A stretch of DNA of 64,000 nt from Burkholderiales bacterium RIFCSPHIGHO2_12_FULL_63_20 (GCA_001770775.1 MESA01000034.1:289437-353436), one strand, 5' to 3'; counted from the stretch's first letter, positions 18,057 through 28,771 are shown. A program made the numbers and translations. The notes: generated from the letters alone by a model not told the origin.

Positions 18057-19202
18057 TTATTTGAAAATGTTCTTCACACGGTCTGTCCAGCTTTTGGACG
18101 TGGGGGAATGTTTTTCTCCCCCTTTGCGGAAGGATTCATCCAGTTCCTTGAGCAGCTTACGCTGGTGCTCGGTGAGCTTGACCGGCGTCTCGACCACGAT
18201 GTGGCAGTACAGGTCGCCCGGGTAGCTGGAGCGGATGCCCTTGATGCCCTTGCCACGCAAGCGGAAGGTCTTGCCATGCTGCGTGCCTTCGGGGATGTCG
18301 ATCTCCGCCTTGCCACCGAGCGTCGGCACTTCGATGCTGCCGCCCAGGGCTGCCGAGGTCAGCGGCACGGGCACGTTGCAGTGCAGGTCATCGCCATCGC
18401 GCTCGAAAATCTCATGCTGCTTGATGCGGATCTCGATGTACAGATCGCCTGCCGGGCCGCCATTCGTGCCGGGCTCGCCATTGCCCGCTGAACGGATGCG
18501 CATGCCTTCGTTGATGCCGGCCGGGATCTTGACCTCCAGCGTCTTGGTCTTTTTGACTTTGCCTTGGCCGTGGCACGAGGTGCAAGGCTCGGGAATGATC
18601 TTGCCGGTGCCTTGGCAGTGCGGACAGCTTTGCTGTACGCTGAAGAATCCCTGGCGCATGTGAACGTTGCCCGAGCCATTGCAGGTCGGGCAGGTCTTGG
18701 CGCTGGTGCCTGGCTTGGCGCCACTGCCGTGACAGACCTCGCACTCGTCCCACGAAGGGATGCGAATCTGCGTGTCTTTGCCGGCAGCGGCTTCTTCCAG
18801 CGTGATTTCCATCGCGTAGGACAGGTCACTGCCACGGTAGACCTGCGGGCCACCACCACGACGGCTTCCGCCCCCCTGGCCAAAGATGTCGCCAAAGATG
18901 TCACCGAAGGCGTCGGCAAACCCGGCACCGCCGCCGCCGAAACCACCTCCCGCACCGCCGCCCATGTTCGGGTCCACGCCCGCATGACCGTACTGGTCGT
19001 ACGCGGCGCGCTTTTTGGGGTCGGAGAGCATCTCGTAGGCCTCTTTGACCTCCTTGAACTTCTCTTCGGCTTCCTTGGCCTTGTCACCCTGATTGCGGTC
19101 AGGGTGGAACTTCATGGCCAGCTTGCGGTAGGCCTTCTTGATGTCATCGTCGGACGCGCCTTTGGCGACGCCGAGGATTTCGTAAAAATCGCGTTTTGCC
19201 AT
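18057..19202 (-). CDS. dnaJ: Chaperone DnaJ (Hsp40)
   Basis: Co-chaperone that delivers unfolded clients to DnaK and stimulates its ATPase. The 381 residues show the J domain with the HPD tripeptide ([10 protein letters not shown]), a Gly/Phe-rich linker ([20 protein letters not shown]), and four CXXCXGXG zinc-binding repeats ([32 protein letters not shown]) before the client-binding C-terminal domain. It follows dnaK on the same strand after 116 bases that contain a long hairpin, and it is closed by a strong terminator. Confidence 0.97.
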   Translation of the reverse strand: MAKRDFYEILGVAKGASDDDIKKAYRKLAMKFHPDRNQGDKAKEAEEKFKEVKEAYEMLSDPKKRAAYDQYGHAGVDPNMGGGAGGGFGGGGAGFADAFGDIFGDIFGQGGGSRRGGGPQVYRGSDLSYAMEITLEEAAAGKDTQIRIPSWDECEVCHGSGAKPGTSAKTCPTCNGSGNVHMRQGFFSVQQSCPHCQGTGKIIPEPCTSCHGQGKVKKTKTLEVKIPAGINEGMRIRSAGNGEPGTNGGPAGDLYIEIRIKQHEIFERDGDDLHCNVPVPLTSAALGGSIEVPTLGGKAEIDIPEGTQHGKTFRLRGKGIKGIRSSYPGDLYCHIVVETPVKLTEHQRKLLKELDESFRKGGEKHSPTSKSWTDRVKNIFK

Positions 19203-19255
19203 GGTTTCGTGGGGCTGGGCGAAGGGGTTCGCTGATCGGGACTGGATTCGACAAA

Positions 19256-19294
19256 GGCACAGGGCGTGAGCAAGGTGCTCACACGGCCTGTGCC
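19256..19294 (-). promoter_or_regulatory. Hairpin between dnaK and dnaJ
   Basis: Two nested stems are visible: GGCACAGG (19256-19263) with CCTGTGCC (19287-19294), and inside it GTGAGC (19266-19271) with GCTCAC (19277-19282). On the minus strand the hairpin is followed by TTTGTC, a weak T tract, so partial termination or mRNA stabilisation between dnaK and dnaJ is more likely than complete termination. Confidence 0.6.
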
Positions 19295-19318
19295 CTGTCG
19301 GCGTGAGTCAGACTCCGA

Positions 19319-21253
<1,935 letters not shown>

Positions 21254-21309
21254 GATTGATAGCTCCAAGAGAATTTGTGGAGGAAGCGATCTGCTTCCGA
21301 ATGCTTGTG

Positions 21310-21338
21310 TATCTGTGCTCGACCGTCTGGTTTTCAAG
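21310..21338 (-). promoter_or_regulatory. Possible sigma-32 promoter for dnaK
   Basis: On the minus strand CTTGAAA (21332-21338) matches the heat-shock -35 element, with a weak -10 candidate CACAGATA (21310-21317) about 15 bases further on. It would start transcription about 50 bases upstream of the dnaK ATG. The -10 match is poor, so this is only a candidate internal promoter. Confidence 0.3.
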
Positions 21339-21389
21339 GGCCGGAATCAAAAAAACCGGCGGTCTTGGCTGACGGCGTCGCGATTCGGT

Positions 21390-21929
21390 TTACTTGGGCG
21401 CCGCAACGGTCACCAGCGCCGGGCGCAAGACGCGGTCGGCAATGGAGTAGCCCTTTTGCAGCACGCCCACGACCGTGTTGGCCTCTTGTTCGGCGGGCAC
21501 CATGCTGATGGCCTGGTGCCGGTTGGGGTCAAACTTCTCGCCAGCGGCTGGGTTGATTTCCAGCACTTTGTTGCGTTCCAGCGCCGAAGTCAATTGGCGC
21601 AGGGTGATCTGAACACCTTCCAGCACGGTTTCGATCGGGGTGTCCGGCTTGGCAGCGTGAGACGCCAGGGCCGCCTCCAGGCTGTCGCGCACGGGCAGCA
21701 TGCTGTCCGCGAACGATTCCACCGCAAACTTGCGCGCCTTGGCGACTTCATCCTCAGCACGACGGCGGATGTTCTCGGCCTCGGCCTTGGCGCGCAGGTA
21801 CGCGTCAGACACTTCGGCGTGTTTGGCCAGCAACTCCGTCATGTCCTGCGCCACCGACTCGTTGGGCAGGGCTTCGATTTCGGGGGCGGGGCTGGCTGCC
21901 TGGTCGGGCGTGTTGCTCGTGTCGCTCAT
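21390..21929 (-). CDS. grpE: Nucleotide exchange factor GrpE
   Basis: Releases ADP from DnaK and acts as a thermosensor for the chaperone cycle. The ATG at 21929 gives a 179-residue protein with the usual acidic N-terminus, a long helix ([20 protein letters not shown]), the conserved DSLEAAL region and the C-terminal beta domain ([20 protein letters not shown], ending [14 protein letters not shown]). It is the first gene of the grpE-dnaK-dnaJ heat-shock group and has a heat-shock-type promoter signal directly upstream. Confidence 0.97.
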   Translation of the reverse strand: MSDTSNTPDQAASPAPEIEALPNESVAQDMTELLAKHAEVSDAYLRAKAEAENIRRRAEDEVAKARKFAVESFADSMLPVRDSLEAALASHAAKPDTPIETVLEGVQITLRQLTSALERNKVLEINPAAGEKFDPNRHQAISMVPAEQEANTVVGVLQKGYSIADRVLRPALVTVAAPK

Positions 21930-21965
21930 CTCTGATTCGGTGTGTTGATTGCGAAAACCCTGCAT

Positions 21966-22001
21966 ACATCAGGGTGGGTTGGCAGGCTTCAAGAGCCTGC
22001 C
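21966..22001 (-). promoter_or_regulatory. Sigma-32-type promoter of grpE overlapping an inverted repeat
   Basis: On the minus strand CTTGAA (21988-21993) and CCTGATGT (21966-21973) lie 14 bases apart, close to the heat-shock consensus CTTGAAA-N11-16-CCCCATNT. The -35 element sits in the loop of a perfect inverted repeat, GGCAGGC (21981-21987) with GCCTGCC (21995-22001). The repeat has no T run, so it does not look like a simple terminator of hslR. No CIRCE element is seen. Confidence 0.55.
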
Positions 22002-22035
22002 TCAAAAATATTTAGGCAGCGGGGGGGGGCGCGGT

Positions 22036-22467
22036 TCACTCGTCTGCGCTGGCTGACCAGCGCTGCCAGTCCACCAGTTGGCGGCGGTCGCGCTTGGTGG
22101 GGCGTCCCTGTTCGAGGCTTTCAGCGGGTTCCGCGCCCAGGCGCCGTGTCTCTGCGTGCTGGGCGCGACGCAGGATACTGTCCGGCGTCTCTTCGTACAA
22201 CTGCTGAGCCTGGGGGGCGGGGCCACGCACGGTGCTCAGGGCCTTCACCATCACGGTGCGCGTCAGAGGGCCTTGCCGAATGTCGACGCGGTCACCCGCC
22301 TTGAGCTCTCGCGATGCCTTGGCGACTTGCTCGTTGACCTGGATGCGGCCTTTGTCGATGTCGTCCGCCGCCAGGCCGCGGGTCTTGTAAAAACGGGCCG
22401 CCCAGAGCCATTTGTCCAGACGCAGGCGGTCGGTCAGGCCGGGCAGGGGGCGATCTTCTGAGGGCAT
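22036..22467 (-). CDS. hslR: Hsp15-type S4 RNA-binding protein HslR
   Basis: Small heat-shock RNA-binding protein that recognises 50S subunits carrying stalled nascent chains after translation fails. The 143 residues start with an S4 domain (LRLDKWLWAARFYKTRGLAA, then GRIQVNEQVAKASRELKAGD) and end in a basic tail (RPTKRDRRQLVDWQRW), as in Hsp15. It starts 4 bases after the mnmC stop and lies 106 bases upstream of grpE on the same strand, so it could be read from the upstream genes while grpE also has its own heat-shock promoter. Confidence 0.92.
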   Translation of the reverse strand: MPSEDRPLPGLTDRLRLDKWLWAARFYKTRGLAADDIDKGRIQVNEQVAKASRELKAGDRVDIRQGPLTRTVMVKALSTVRGPAPQAQQLYEETPDSILRRAQHAETRRLGAEPAESLEQGRPTKRDRRQLVDWQRWSASADE

Positions 22468-22471
22468 GGGT

Positions 22472-24442
22472 TCAGTGCCGATGTGCGCGAGACAGGAAAC
22501 GGGCCGGATCCAGAGCGTCGCGCAGATCGCTCTCGATGGGGCAGGGGCTACCGGTCACCCAGTGGGCCAACAGGGCACCCGCCAGGGCGGTCCAGGTGAT
22601 GCCACGCGACCCCAATCCTGACACGACGTAGAGGCCGCCTCGGTCGGTGCGCTCGCGAGGGATCAGGCGCACTTGGTCCAGTCTTGTCTTCGCGGGGACC
22701 TGTGTCAAGCGTTCGTCCGACCAGGGCAGGGCGCCGATCAGGGGCAACCGGTCGGGCGTGGTGGCACGCCAGCCGGTGCGGCCTTGCAGGGCCAACGGCA
22801 GGGGCGCGTCAGCGGGGTGGTCGGGGCAGGTGCCCAGCCGGGCCGCTTGCTTCAGGTTGTGGCGGTGGTCGGCCTCGCGCACGCTGGGGTCGTCATCGTG
22901 GTGCTGCGTGGTCGCGCCAAACAGCAGGCAGTCATCGCGCAAGGGCAGGACATAGCCACTGCCGGCCACCGGCACGCGCGGCAGGCTGACCTCGGCAGCC
23001 TGATCGTCAGGGCAAGGCCAGGCCGAGATCTGGCCGCGCACCCGCGACAAAGGCAAAGGTGCCACGGTGTGGTCTTGGGGCAGGGTGGCTAGCAAAGCCT
23101 GAGCCTGGTGGGCATTGGCCAGCACCAGGCTCGGCGCCTGGGCGATGCAGTGGCCCAGGGCGTCGTGAACTTCCCAGCCCTGTTCGGTGGGCACGATGCG
23201 CGCCACGGCCTGGTTCCACAAACAGGTCAATGAAGATGGGCCTTGCTTGTGCCACCTCTGGGCCTCTTGCAGCAGGCGGGCCGCATAGCCGGCCGGGTGC
23301 AACCAGCCCCCCTGCCGATACAGCCATCCCCCGCTGGGCACGGCCACACCCGCGACCGCGCGGGCCGCGTCCATGTCGAGCCACCGCACATGGTCTTCAG
23401 GCAGGCCCAGACGGGCCAACAGGTCTTGCGCATCGGCACGGTGGGTCTTGCCGTCCAGGCGCAGCAGCCCCTCACATTGGCCAGCCAACTCACCGTCAGC
23501 GATCCAGGGCTGTACCTGTCGCCAAGTGGCGAGGGCTGCGGCGCGGTGGGTGCGCGCATGGATGCCATCGTCGCCATGCAGCACGCTGTGGAACAGGCCG
23601 CCAGGGTTGCCCGAGCCTTCCTGGGCCGGGCCTTCATGCTGGTCCACCAAGGTCACGCGCCAGCCCTCGCGGCACACGGCCCAGGCTGCCGAGCAACCGG
23701 CCAGGCCCGCGCCCACCACGATCGCATGGCGGTCCGCGGGCGGCGCAGGTGCCCACAGTCCCCCAGGCTGAGGGGGCGGGGTATAACGCGGCGCGAAGGT
23801 GGCACGTGTGATGTGCAGCGATCCTTCAGCCTCCAGCGATGGCGCGACCTCAAAGCCCGCTTGCGTCAGACCATCTCGCAGCACATCGGCCAACGAACTG
23901 CTGCTGGCCGTTGCCTGCGGTGCCGCCAGACGGTTGAGTCGTGACAGCCAACCGGGGGCGCGCGGCTTCTCCTCCATGTTCTGGGTAGGCGACAAGCCAT
24001 CCAGGTAAAAAGCGTCCACCTCGGCCATCAGGGTGGGCAGGATGTCGGCCACATTCCCCAGGCACAGCATCAGCGACACACCTTGCAAGCCGCCTTGCGG
24101 TCCCAGTGCTTCATCAAAGCTCAGGGTGTGGATGCCCGGCGTCAGGGTGGGCCAGGCATCTGCCATGCGCTGCGCCAAGATCGCGTCTGGCTGAGATGGC
24201 TGGGGAGTTTCTGCCAGCCGATGCGCCTCGCGCAGTGCCTGTCGTGACAGCGGGTGCGTCTCGATGGCGATGAACACCAGCCGGTTACAGCGGTGCGCAT
24301 CGGCGCGCCAGGCAGACCAGGTCGACAGGAAGCGGCGCCCCTGCCCGAAACCCGTGTCCAGAATGACAAACCGCGTGCGACCTTGCCAGCGACCTGGCAG
24401 GCCGTTGCCCGCCATGAACACCCGCTGCGTCTGGTCAGGCAT
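22472..24442 (-). CDS. mnmC: Bifunctional tRNA mnm5s2U biosynthesis protein MnmC
   Basis: Completes the 5-methylaminomethyl modification of the wobble uridine in several tRNAs. The N-terminal half is a SAM methyltransferase (FVILDTGFGQGRRFL, then a DAFYLDGLSP catalytic region); the C-terminal half is a DadA-like FAD oxidoreductase (AIVVGAGLAGCSAAWA and PLIGALPW near the end). At 656 residues it is full length. The ATG at 24442 is chosen because it lies 2 bases after the bdhA stop; a GTG at 24460 overlaps bdhA. It is followed by hslR after 4 bases. Confidence 0.92.
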   Translation of the reverse strand: MPDQTQRVFMAGNGLPGRWQGRTRFVILDTGFGQGRRFLSTWSAWRADAHRCNRLVFIAIETHPLSRQALREAHRLAETPQPSQPDAILAQRMADAWPTLTPGIHTLSFDEALGPQGGLQGVSLMLCLGNVADILPTLMAEVDAFYLDGLSPTQNMEEKPRAPGWLSRLNRLAAPQATASSSSLADVLRDGLTQAGFEVAPSLEAEGSLHITRATFAPRYTPPPQPGGLWAPAPPADRHAIVVGAGLAGCSAAWAVCREGWRVTLVDQHEGPAQEGSGNPGGLFHSVLHGDDGIHARTHRAAALATWRQVQPWIADGELAGQCEGLLRLDGKTHRADAQDLLARLGLPEDHVRWLDMDAARAVAGVAVPSGGWLYRQGGWLHPAGYAARLLQEAQRWHKQGPSSLTCLWNQAVARIVPTEQGWEVHDALGHCIAQAPSLVLANAHQAQALLATLPQDHTVAPLPLSRVRGQISAWPCPDDQAAEVSLPRVPVAGSGYVLPLRDDCLLFGATTQHHDDDPSVREADHRHNLKQAARLGTCPDHPADAPLPLALQGRTGWRATTPDRLPLIGALPWSDERLTQVPAKTRLDQVRLIPRERTDRGGLYVVSGLGSRGITWTALAGALLAHWVTGSPCPIESDLRDALDPARFLSRAHRH

Positions 24443-24444
24443 GC

Positions 24445-25227
24445 TTACTGAGCCACCCACCCACCGTCGACGTTCCAGGCCGCACCGCGCACATTGTCAG
24501 CACCGGGCGAGCACAGGAACACCGCCAGGTCACCCAATTGGGCGGGCGTGACGAACTGCAGGGAGGGCTGCTTCTCTCCCAACAGATCACGCTGCGCGGC
24601 TTCCGGCGAGACGCCTTCGCGCTCCGCCTTGGCATCGATCTGCTTTTGCACCAGAGGGGTCAGCACCCAACCCGGGCAAATCGCATTGACCGTGACGCCC
24701 GTGGTGGCTGTTTCCAGCGCCACGGATTTGGTCAGGCCAACCAGACCATGTTTCGCAGCCACGTAGGCCGACTTGCCTGCCGAGGCCACCAAGCCATGTG
24801 CCGAAGCCAGGTTGATGATGCGCCCCCAGTTCTTTGCACGCATGCCGGGCACGGCCAGGCGCGTGGTGTGGAAGGCCGAACTCAGGTTGATGGCGATGAT
24901 GGCATCCCACTTCTCGACGGGAAAGTCCTCAATCTGGGCCACATGCTGGATGCCGGCGTTGTTCACCAGGATGTCCACCCCGCCAAACTCGGCTTGCGCA
25001 TAGGCCATCAGGGCCTCGATTTCGGCAGGCTTGGACATGTCGGCACCGTGGTAGCCCACTTTGGTGCCAAAAGCCTTGCCCGCAGCCTCGACCACCGCCT
25101 TGGGTGCGTCGACCTCGCCAAATCCGTTCAGAATGACGTTGGCGCCTTGAGCGGCCAGCTTTTCGGCGATCCCCAGACCGATCCCACTGGTGGAACCTGT
25201 AACCAGGGCAGTCTTTCCTTTCAACAT
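24445..25227 (-). CDS. bdhA: D-3-hydroxybutyrate dehydrogenase (short-chain dehydrogenase)
   Basis: NAD-dependent SDR enzyme that interconverts 3-hydroxybutyrate and acetoacetate during polyhydroxybutyrate breakdown. The 260 residues show the cofactor motif TGSTSGIGLG, NNAGIQHVA, and the catalytic Ser/Tyr/Lys set in NLASAHGLVAS and SAYVAAKHG; CPGWVLTPLVQKQI matches BdhA proteins. The ATG at 25227 follows a strong AGGAGG ribosome-binding site. phaR, also linked to polyhydroxybutyrate, lies a few kilobases away. It heads the minus-strand run bdhA-mnmC-hslR. A different hydroxyacid substrate is possible. Confidence 0.9.
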   Translation of the reverse strand: MLKGKTALVTGSTSGIGLGIAEKLAAQGANVILNGFGEVDAPKAVVEAAGKAFGTKVGYHGADMSKPAEIEALMAYAQAEFGGVDILVNNAGIQHVAQIEDFPVEKWDAIIAINLSSAFHTTRLAVPGMRAKNWGRIINLASAHGLVASAGKSAYVAAKHGLVGLTKSVALETATTGVTVNAICPGWVLTPLVQKQIDAKAEREGVSPEAAQRDLLGEKQPSLQFVTPAQLGDLAVFLCSPGADNVRGAAWNVDGGWVAQ

Positions 25228-25296
25228 CTCGGGCCTCCTGTCGGCAAGAAGAAACACAATGTGCAGTGGCCCATTATCTGATGCCCTTTTGCGAAT

Positions 25297-26238
25297 ATGA
25301 GCAGCACCCCTTCCTCTTCCTCGCCGGCTCAACCGGTTCTGCACCACGTCACGTGCCCCGGCGCCAGCCAGACCGACGCAGCCACCCACCGCATGGCCTA
25401 TTGGGCCTGGGGTGACCCTGAGAACGAGCGCATCCTCGTCTGCGTGCATGGCCTGAGCCGCCAAGGACGCGACTTTGACACCCTGGCACGCAGCCTGAGT
25501 GCGCACTACTACGTGGTCTGTCCTGATGTGGTCGGGCGTGGTAAGTCCGATTGGCTGGCCGATCCCAAGGGCTATCAGGTGTTCGGTTATGTGGCCGACA
25601 TGGTCGCATTGCTGCAACACCTGCGCGCCCAACGCCAGGCCGCTGAGCCACTGGAGATCGACTGGGTCGGCACCTCGATGGGCGGTCTGATTGGTCTGGG
25701 CCTGTCCACCTTGCCGCCCGAGGTCTCGGGCGCGCGTCTGCGCAAGTTTGTGCTCAACGATGTTGGGCCTCGCCTGCACCACGACGCGCTGGTGCGCATT
25801 GGTGAGTACCTTGGCGCGCCGCGCCGCTTCAGCAGCGAGCAGGAAGCGGCCGACTACCTCTGGAGCATCTCACCGGGTTTTGGCCCGCACACGCCCCAGC
25901 AATGGCTGGCGTTGTCGCGCCCGCTGCTTCGCCCAGCACCGGATGGCAACGGCCTGGTCCTTCATTACGACCCCGCCATCGCCGAACCCTTCCGCGCCGT
26001 GTCGGCAGACAGCACCAGCAGCGGCGAGGCCGCGCTGTGGCAGATCTACGATGCCTTGCGTTGCGAGGTCTTGCTGCTGCGTGGGCAAGACTCTGATCTG
26101 CTCGATGCCGAGACTGCCCATGACATGACCCAGCGTGGCCCGAAAGCGCGTCTGACCGAGTTCCAGGGCGTCGGTCACGCGCCCACTTTGATCGCCCCTG
26201 ACCAAGTGACTGCTGTTCAAGATTTCCTGCTGGCATGA
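25297..26238 (+). CDS. Alpha/beta hydrolase
   Basis: A 313-residue cytosolic alpha/beta-hydrolase-fold enzyme. The nucleophile elbow is GTSMGG near residue 128, the oxyanion region is VCVHGLSRQGRDF, and the late histidine is in GVGHAPTL near residue 290. An acidic residue, probably in LRGQDSDLLD, completes the triad. The substrate is unknown. The stop codon overlaps the relA start (ATGA at 26235-26238), so the two genes are translationally coupled. It diverges from bdhA across about 70 bases. Confidence 0.85.
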   Translation: MSSTPSSSSPAQPVLHHVTCPGASQTDAATHRMAYWAWGDPENERILVCVHGLSRQGRDFDTLARSLSAHYYVVCPDVVGRGKSDWLADPKGYQVFGYVADMVALLQHLRAQRQAAEPLEIDWVGTSMGGLIGLGLSTLPPEVSGARLRKFVLNDVGPRLHHDALVRIGEYLGAPRRFSSEQEAADYLWSISPGFGPHTPQQWLALSRPLLRPAPDGNGLVLHYDPAIAEPFRAVSADSTSSGEAALWQIYDALRCEVLLLRGQDSDLLDAETAHDMTQRGPKARLTEFQGVGHAPTLIAPDQVTAVQDFLLA

Positions 26239-28505
26239 AGACTGGACTGCTCAATCCGACACCGCTTACACCAGACGCGATGGGGCACGCCCCCATCGTG
26301 GACCTAGTGGACATGGTGCCGGGCCACGCCGAGTCTGCTGCGCTCCTGGCGAAGGCACGGGCTTTCGCCGAGCCGCTCTTGCAGACCGAGCGTTTCGAAA
26401 CCGGAGAAGAAGCCCTGGCCCATGCCGACGGGGTCAGTCTCATCCTCCATGGCATCGGCGCGCCGCCCTCGCTGCGGGGCGTGGCTTACCTCGTCTACGC
26501 CAGCCAGTACCTCACCCAGCCCGAAGAGATCATCGGCCGAGCCTTTGGTGCCGACGAGGCCTCGCTGGTGGCCTACACGCGCAAACTGGTGCAAGTGCAG
26601 CGCAACACCCGCGATACCCTGGGGGACGACGCCGACGGGCCCCTGGCCGCTGAACAGATTGAGCGCATCCGCAAGATGCTGCTGGCCTTCTCGCGCGACC
26701 TGCGTGTGGTGCTGCTGCGTCTGGCCTCGCGACTGCAGACGCTGCGCTACTACGCCGAGAGCAAGCAACCCTGTCCCCGCTCGCTGGCCCGCGAGTCCAT
26801 GCAGGTGTTTGCGCCCTTGGCCAACCGCCTGGGCATCTGGCAGATCAAGTGGGAGCTGGAAGACCTGTCTTTCCGCTTCCTCCAGCCTGATGTGTACCGC
26901 TCCATCGCCAAGGGGCTGGACGAAAAGCGCCTGGAGCGCGAACTGCACATCGAGCGCGTCCGCCAGCAACTGGCGCAGGCGCTGAATGAAGTCGGTCTGC
27001 AGGCTCAGGTTCAAGGGCGCCCCAAGCACCTCTACAGCATCTGGAAAAAGATGAAGGGCAAGCAGTTGACCCTGGACAAGGTGTTCGACGTGCGCGCCTT
27101 GCGGGTGATCGTGGACGATGTGCCGGCCTGCTATGCGGCCCTGAGCCGCGTGCACGAACTCTGGCAGCCCATGCCCGAAGAGTTCTCCGACTACATCGCC
27201 AAGCCCAAGCCCAACGGCTACCAGTCTCTGCACACCGTGGTGCGTGACGAACAAGGCCGCTCCATCGAAATCCAGATCCGCACCCAAGCCATGCACGAGC
27301 ATGCCGAAAGCGGGGTGGCTGCCCACTGGGCTTACAAGGAGGCCGGCACCAAGGGCTACGGTGGCGTGCAGGCCGCAGGCGATTTTGAAAGTCGCGTGGC
27401 CGAAGCCCGCAAGACGGTGCTCAGGCAATTGCTGGCCTGGGAGCGCGACCTCGCTGCCGCCGACGACGCCGTGTCTGGCGAAGCACACCGTGGGCTGTTT
27501 GACGACCGCATCTACGTGTTCACGCCCGGCGGCGAAATCATCGACCTGCCGACGGGTGCGTCCCCCATCGATTTTGCGTACACCCTGCACACCAACCTGG
27601 GCCATCGCTGCCGTGGCGCCAGGGTGGACGGTGCCATGGTGCCGCTCAACACGCCCTTGCAGAGTGGGCAAACCGTTGAGATCGTATCCGTCAAAGAAGG
27701 CGGCCCGTCGCTGGACTGGTTGAACGCCGAGCTGGGCTATCTGCGCAGCCAGCGTGCGCGCGCCAAGGTGCGCGCCTGGTTCAACGCCCTGGCGCAACAG
27801 GCCACCATCGCCCGCGGCCGCGAGGCCGTGGAAAAGCTGCTTCAGCGCGAAGGCAAGACCGCAATCAAGCTGGAAGACTTGGCCAGCAACCTGGGGTTTC
27901 GTAACGCCGAAGCCCTGTTCGATGTAGTGGGCAAGGACGAATACTCCCTGCGCAACATCGAGCAGTTCCTTCGCCCGGCCGTGCCCGAGCAGGACCCCGA
28001 CGAGTTGATCGCACAGAAACTCGCACGCAGCGACACCAGTCACCTGGGCGGCGAGGGCAAAGGCGTGCTGGTGGTGGGCATGGATTCCCTGCTGACCCAG
28101 TTGGCGCGCTGCTGCAAACCGGCGCCGCCCGATCCGATCGGGGGCTATGTCACACGCGGCAAGGGCGTCGCGGTGCACCGACTCGACTGCGTGAACTTCC
28201 GCCAGATGTCGGCCAAGAGCCCTGAGCGCGTCATTCCGGTCACATGGGGCCGTCAGGCCATGGCCGAGAGCGCTCACTACGCCGTCGATGTGCTCATCGA
28301 GGCCCATGACCGCTCCGGCCTGCTGCGCGACGTCTGTGACGTGCTGGCCCAAGGCAAGAGCCATGTGGTCTCCATGCACAGCCAGGCCTTGCGTGACAAG
28401 GTCACCATCACGCTGACCGTGCAAACCTCTGACTCTTCCCGGTTGCAGTCACTGTTGGCCAAGGTGTTGCAAATCAGCGGAGTTTTGCGGGCGAGAAGGA
28501 AATGA
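26235..28505 (+). CDS. relA: GTP pyrophosphokinase RelA (stringent response)
   Basis: Ribosome-associated (p)ppGpp synthetase that responds to uncharged tRNA. In order, the 756 residues hold an N-terminal pseudo-hydrolase region without the HDXXED metal motif, the synthetase domain (FDVRALRVIVDDV, KPNGYQSLHTVVRDE, SIEIQIRTQAMHEHAE), a TGS domain (DDRIYVFTPGGEIIDLPTGA), a zinc-finger/helical region with LARCCKPAPPDPIGG, and a C-terminal ACT domain. The substrate loop reads EEFSDYIAKPKP, closer to the acidic EXDD motif of monofunctional RelA than to the RXKD of bifunctional enzymes. The gene starts inside the hydrolase stop codon and ends 26 bases before two tRNA-Val genes. Confidence 0.94.
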   Translation: MKTGLLNPTPLTPDAMGHAPIVDLVDMVPGHAESAALLAKARAFAEPLLQTERFETGEEALAHADGVSLILHGIGAPPSLRGVAYLVYASQYLTQPEEIIGRAFGADEASLVAYTRKLVQVQRNTRDTLGDDADGPLAAEQIERIRKMLLAFSRDLRVVLLRLASRLQTLRYYAESKQPCPRSLARESMQVFAPLANRLGIWQIKWELEDLSFRFLQPDVYRSIAKGLDEKRLERELHIERVRQQLAQALNEVGLQAQVQGRPKHLYSIWKKMKGKQLTLDKVFDVRALRVIVDDVPACYAALSRVHELWQPMPEEFSDYIAKPKPNGYQSLHTVVRDEQGRSIEIQIRTQAMHEHAESGVAAHWAYKEAGTKGYGGVQAAGDFESRVAEARKTVLRQLLAWERDLAAADDAVSGEAHRGLFDDRIYVFTPGGEIIDLPTGASPIDFAYTLHTNLGHRCRGARVDGAMVPLNTPLQSGQTVEIVSVKEGGPSLDWLNAELGYLRSQRARAKVRAWFNALAQQATIARGREAVEKLLQREGKTAIKLEDLASNLGFRNAEALFDVVGKDEYSLRNIEQFLRPAVPEQDPDELIAQKLARSDTSHLGGEGKGVLVVGMDSLLTQLARCCKPAPPDPIGGYVTRGKGVAVHRLDCVNFRQMSAKSPERVIPVTWGRQAMAESAHYAVDVLIEAHDRSGLLRDVCDVLAQGKSHVVSMHSQALRDKVTITLTVQTSDSSRLQSLLAKVLQISGVLRARRK

Positions 28506-28514
28506 TGCTATAGT
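28485..28514 (+). promoter_or_regulatory. Probable promoter of the tRNA-Val pair
   Basis: An extended -10 element, TG-C-TATAGT, lies at 28506-28514, with a partial -35 match TTGCGG at 28485-28490 and an 18-base spacer. Most of it lies inside the last codons of relA. It would start transcription a few bases before the first tRNA-Val gene at 28532. Confidence 0.5.
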
Positions 28515-28531
28515 AGCGGTCTTGCATTTGC

Positions 28532-28608
28532 AGGCGCGTAGCTCAGTTGGTTAGAGCACCACCTTGACATGGTGGGGGTCGTTGGTTCGAATCCAATCGC
28601 GCCTACCA
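28532..28608 (+). tRNA. tRNA-Val(GAC), copy 1
   Basis: A 77-base gene with the acceptor stem AGGCGCG pairing with CGCGCCT, the D-arm GCTCAGTTGGTTAGAGC, the anticodon loop TTGACAT flanked by CCACC and GGTGG, the T-arm with GGTTCGAATCC and an encoded CCA end. The anticodon GAC reads valine codons GTC and GTT. Confidence 0.97.
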
Positions 28609-28647
28609 CGCTTTCCAGCGTGGTCGCAGCAAATGGCAAACGACTTC

Positions 28648-28724
28648 AGGCGCGTAGCTCAGTTGGTTAGAGCACCACCTTGACATGGTGGGGGTCGTTG
28701 GTTCGAATCCAATCGCGCCTACCA
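28648..28724 (+). tRNA. tRNA-Val(GAC), copy 2
   Basis: A 77-base copy identical in sequence to the tRNA 39 bases upstream, including the CCA end. The spacer has no promoter that I recognise, so both tRNAs are probably cut from one precursor. Confidence 0.97.
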
Positions 28725-28739
28725 AATTTGGTAGACATC

Positions 28740-28771
28740 AAAGCCGGCCTGTCTTGTGACGCGTCGGCTTT
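28740..28771 (+). terminator. Hairpin after the tRNA-Val pair
   Basis: AAAGCCG (28740-28746) can pair with CGGCTTT (28765-28771) across an 18-base loop, followed by GTTCATTTC. This is a plausible but weak terminator for the tRNA transcript. Confidence 0.45.

Noticed and set aside
26235..28505. Annotation of the alarmone gene as bifunctional spoT
   Set aside because: The HDXXED hydrolase motif is missing and the substrate loop is of the acidic RelA type.
28532..28724. Duplicate tRNA sequences as integration (att) sites of a mobile element
   Set aside because: The copies are complete tRNA genes only 39 bases apart, with no integrase or foreign cargo between or beside them.
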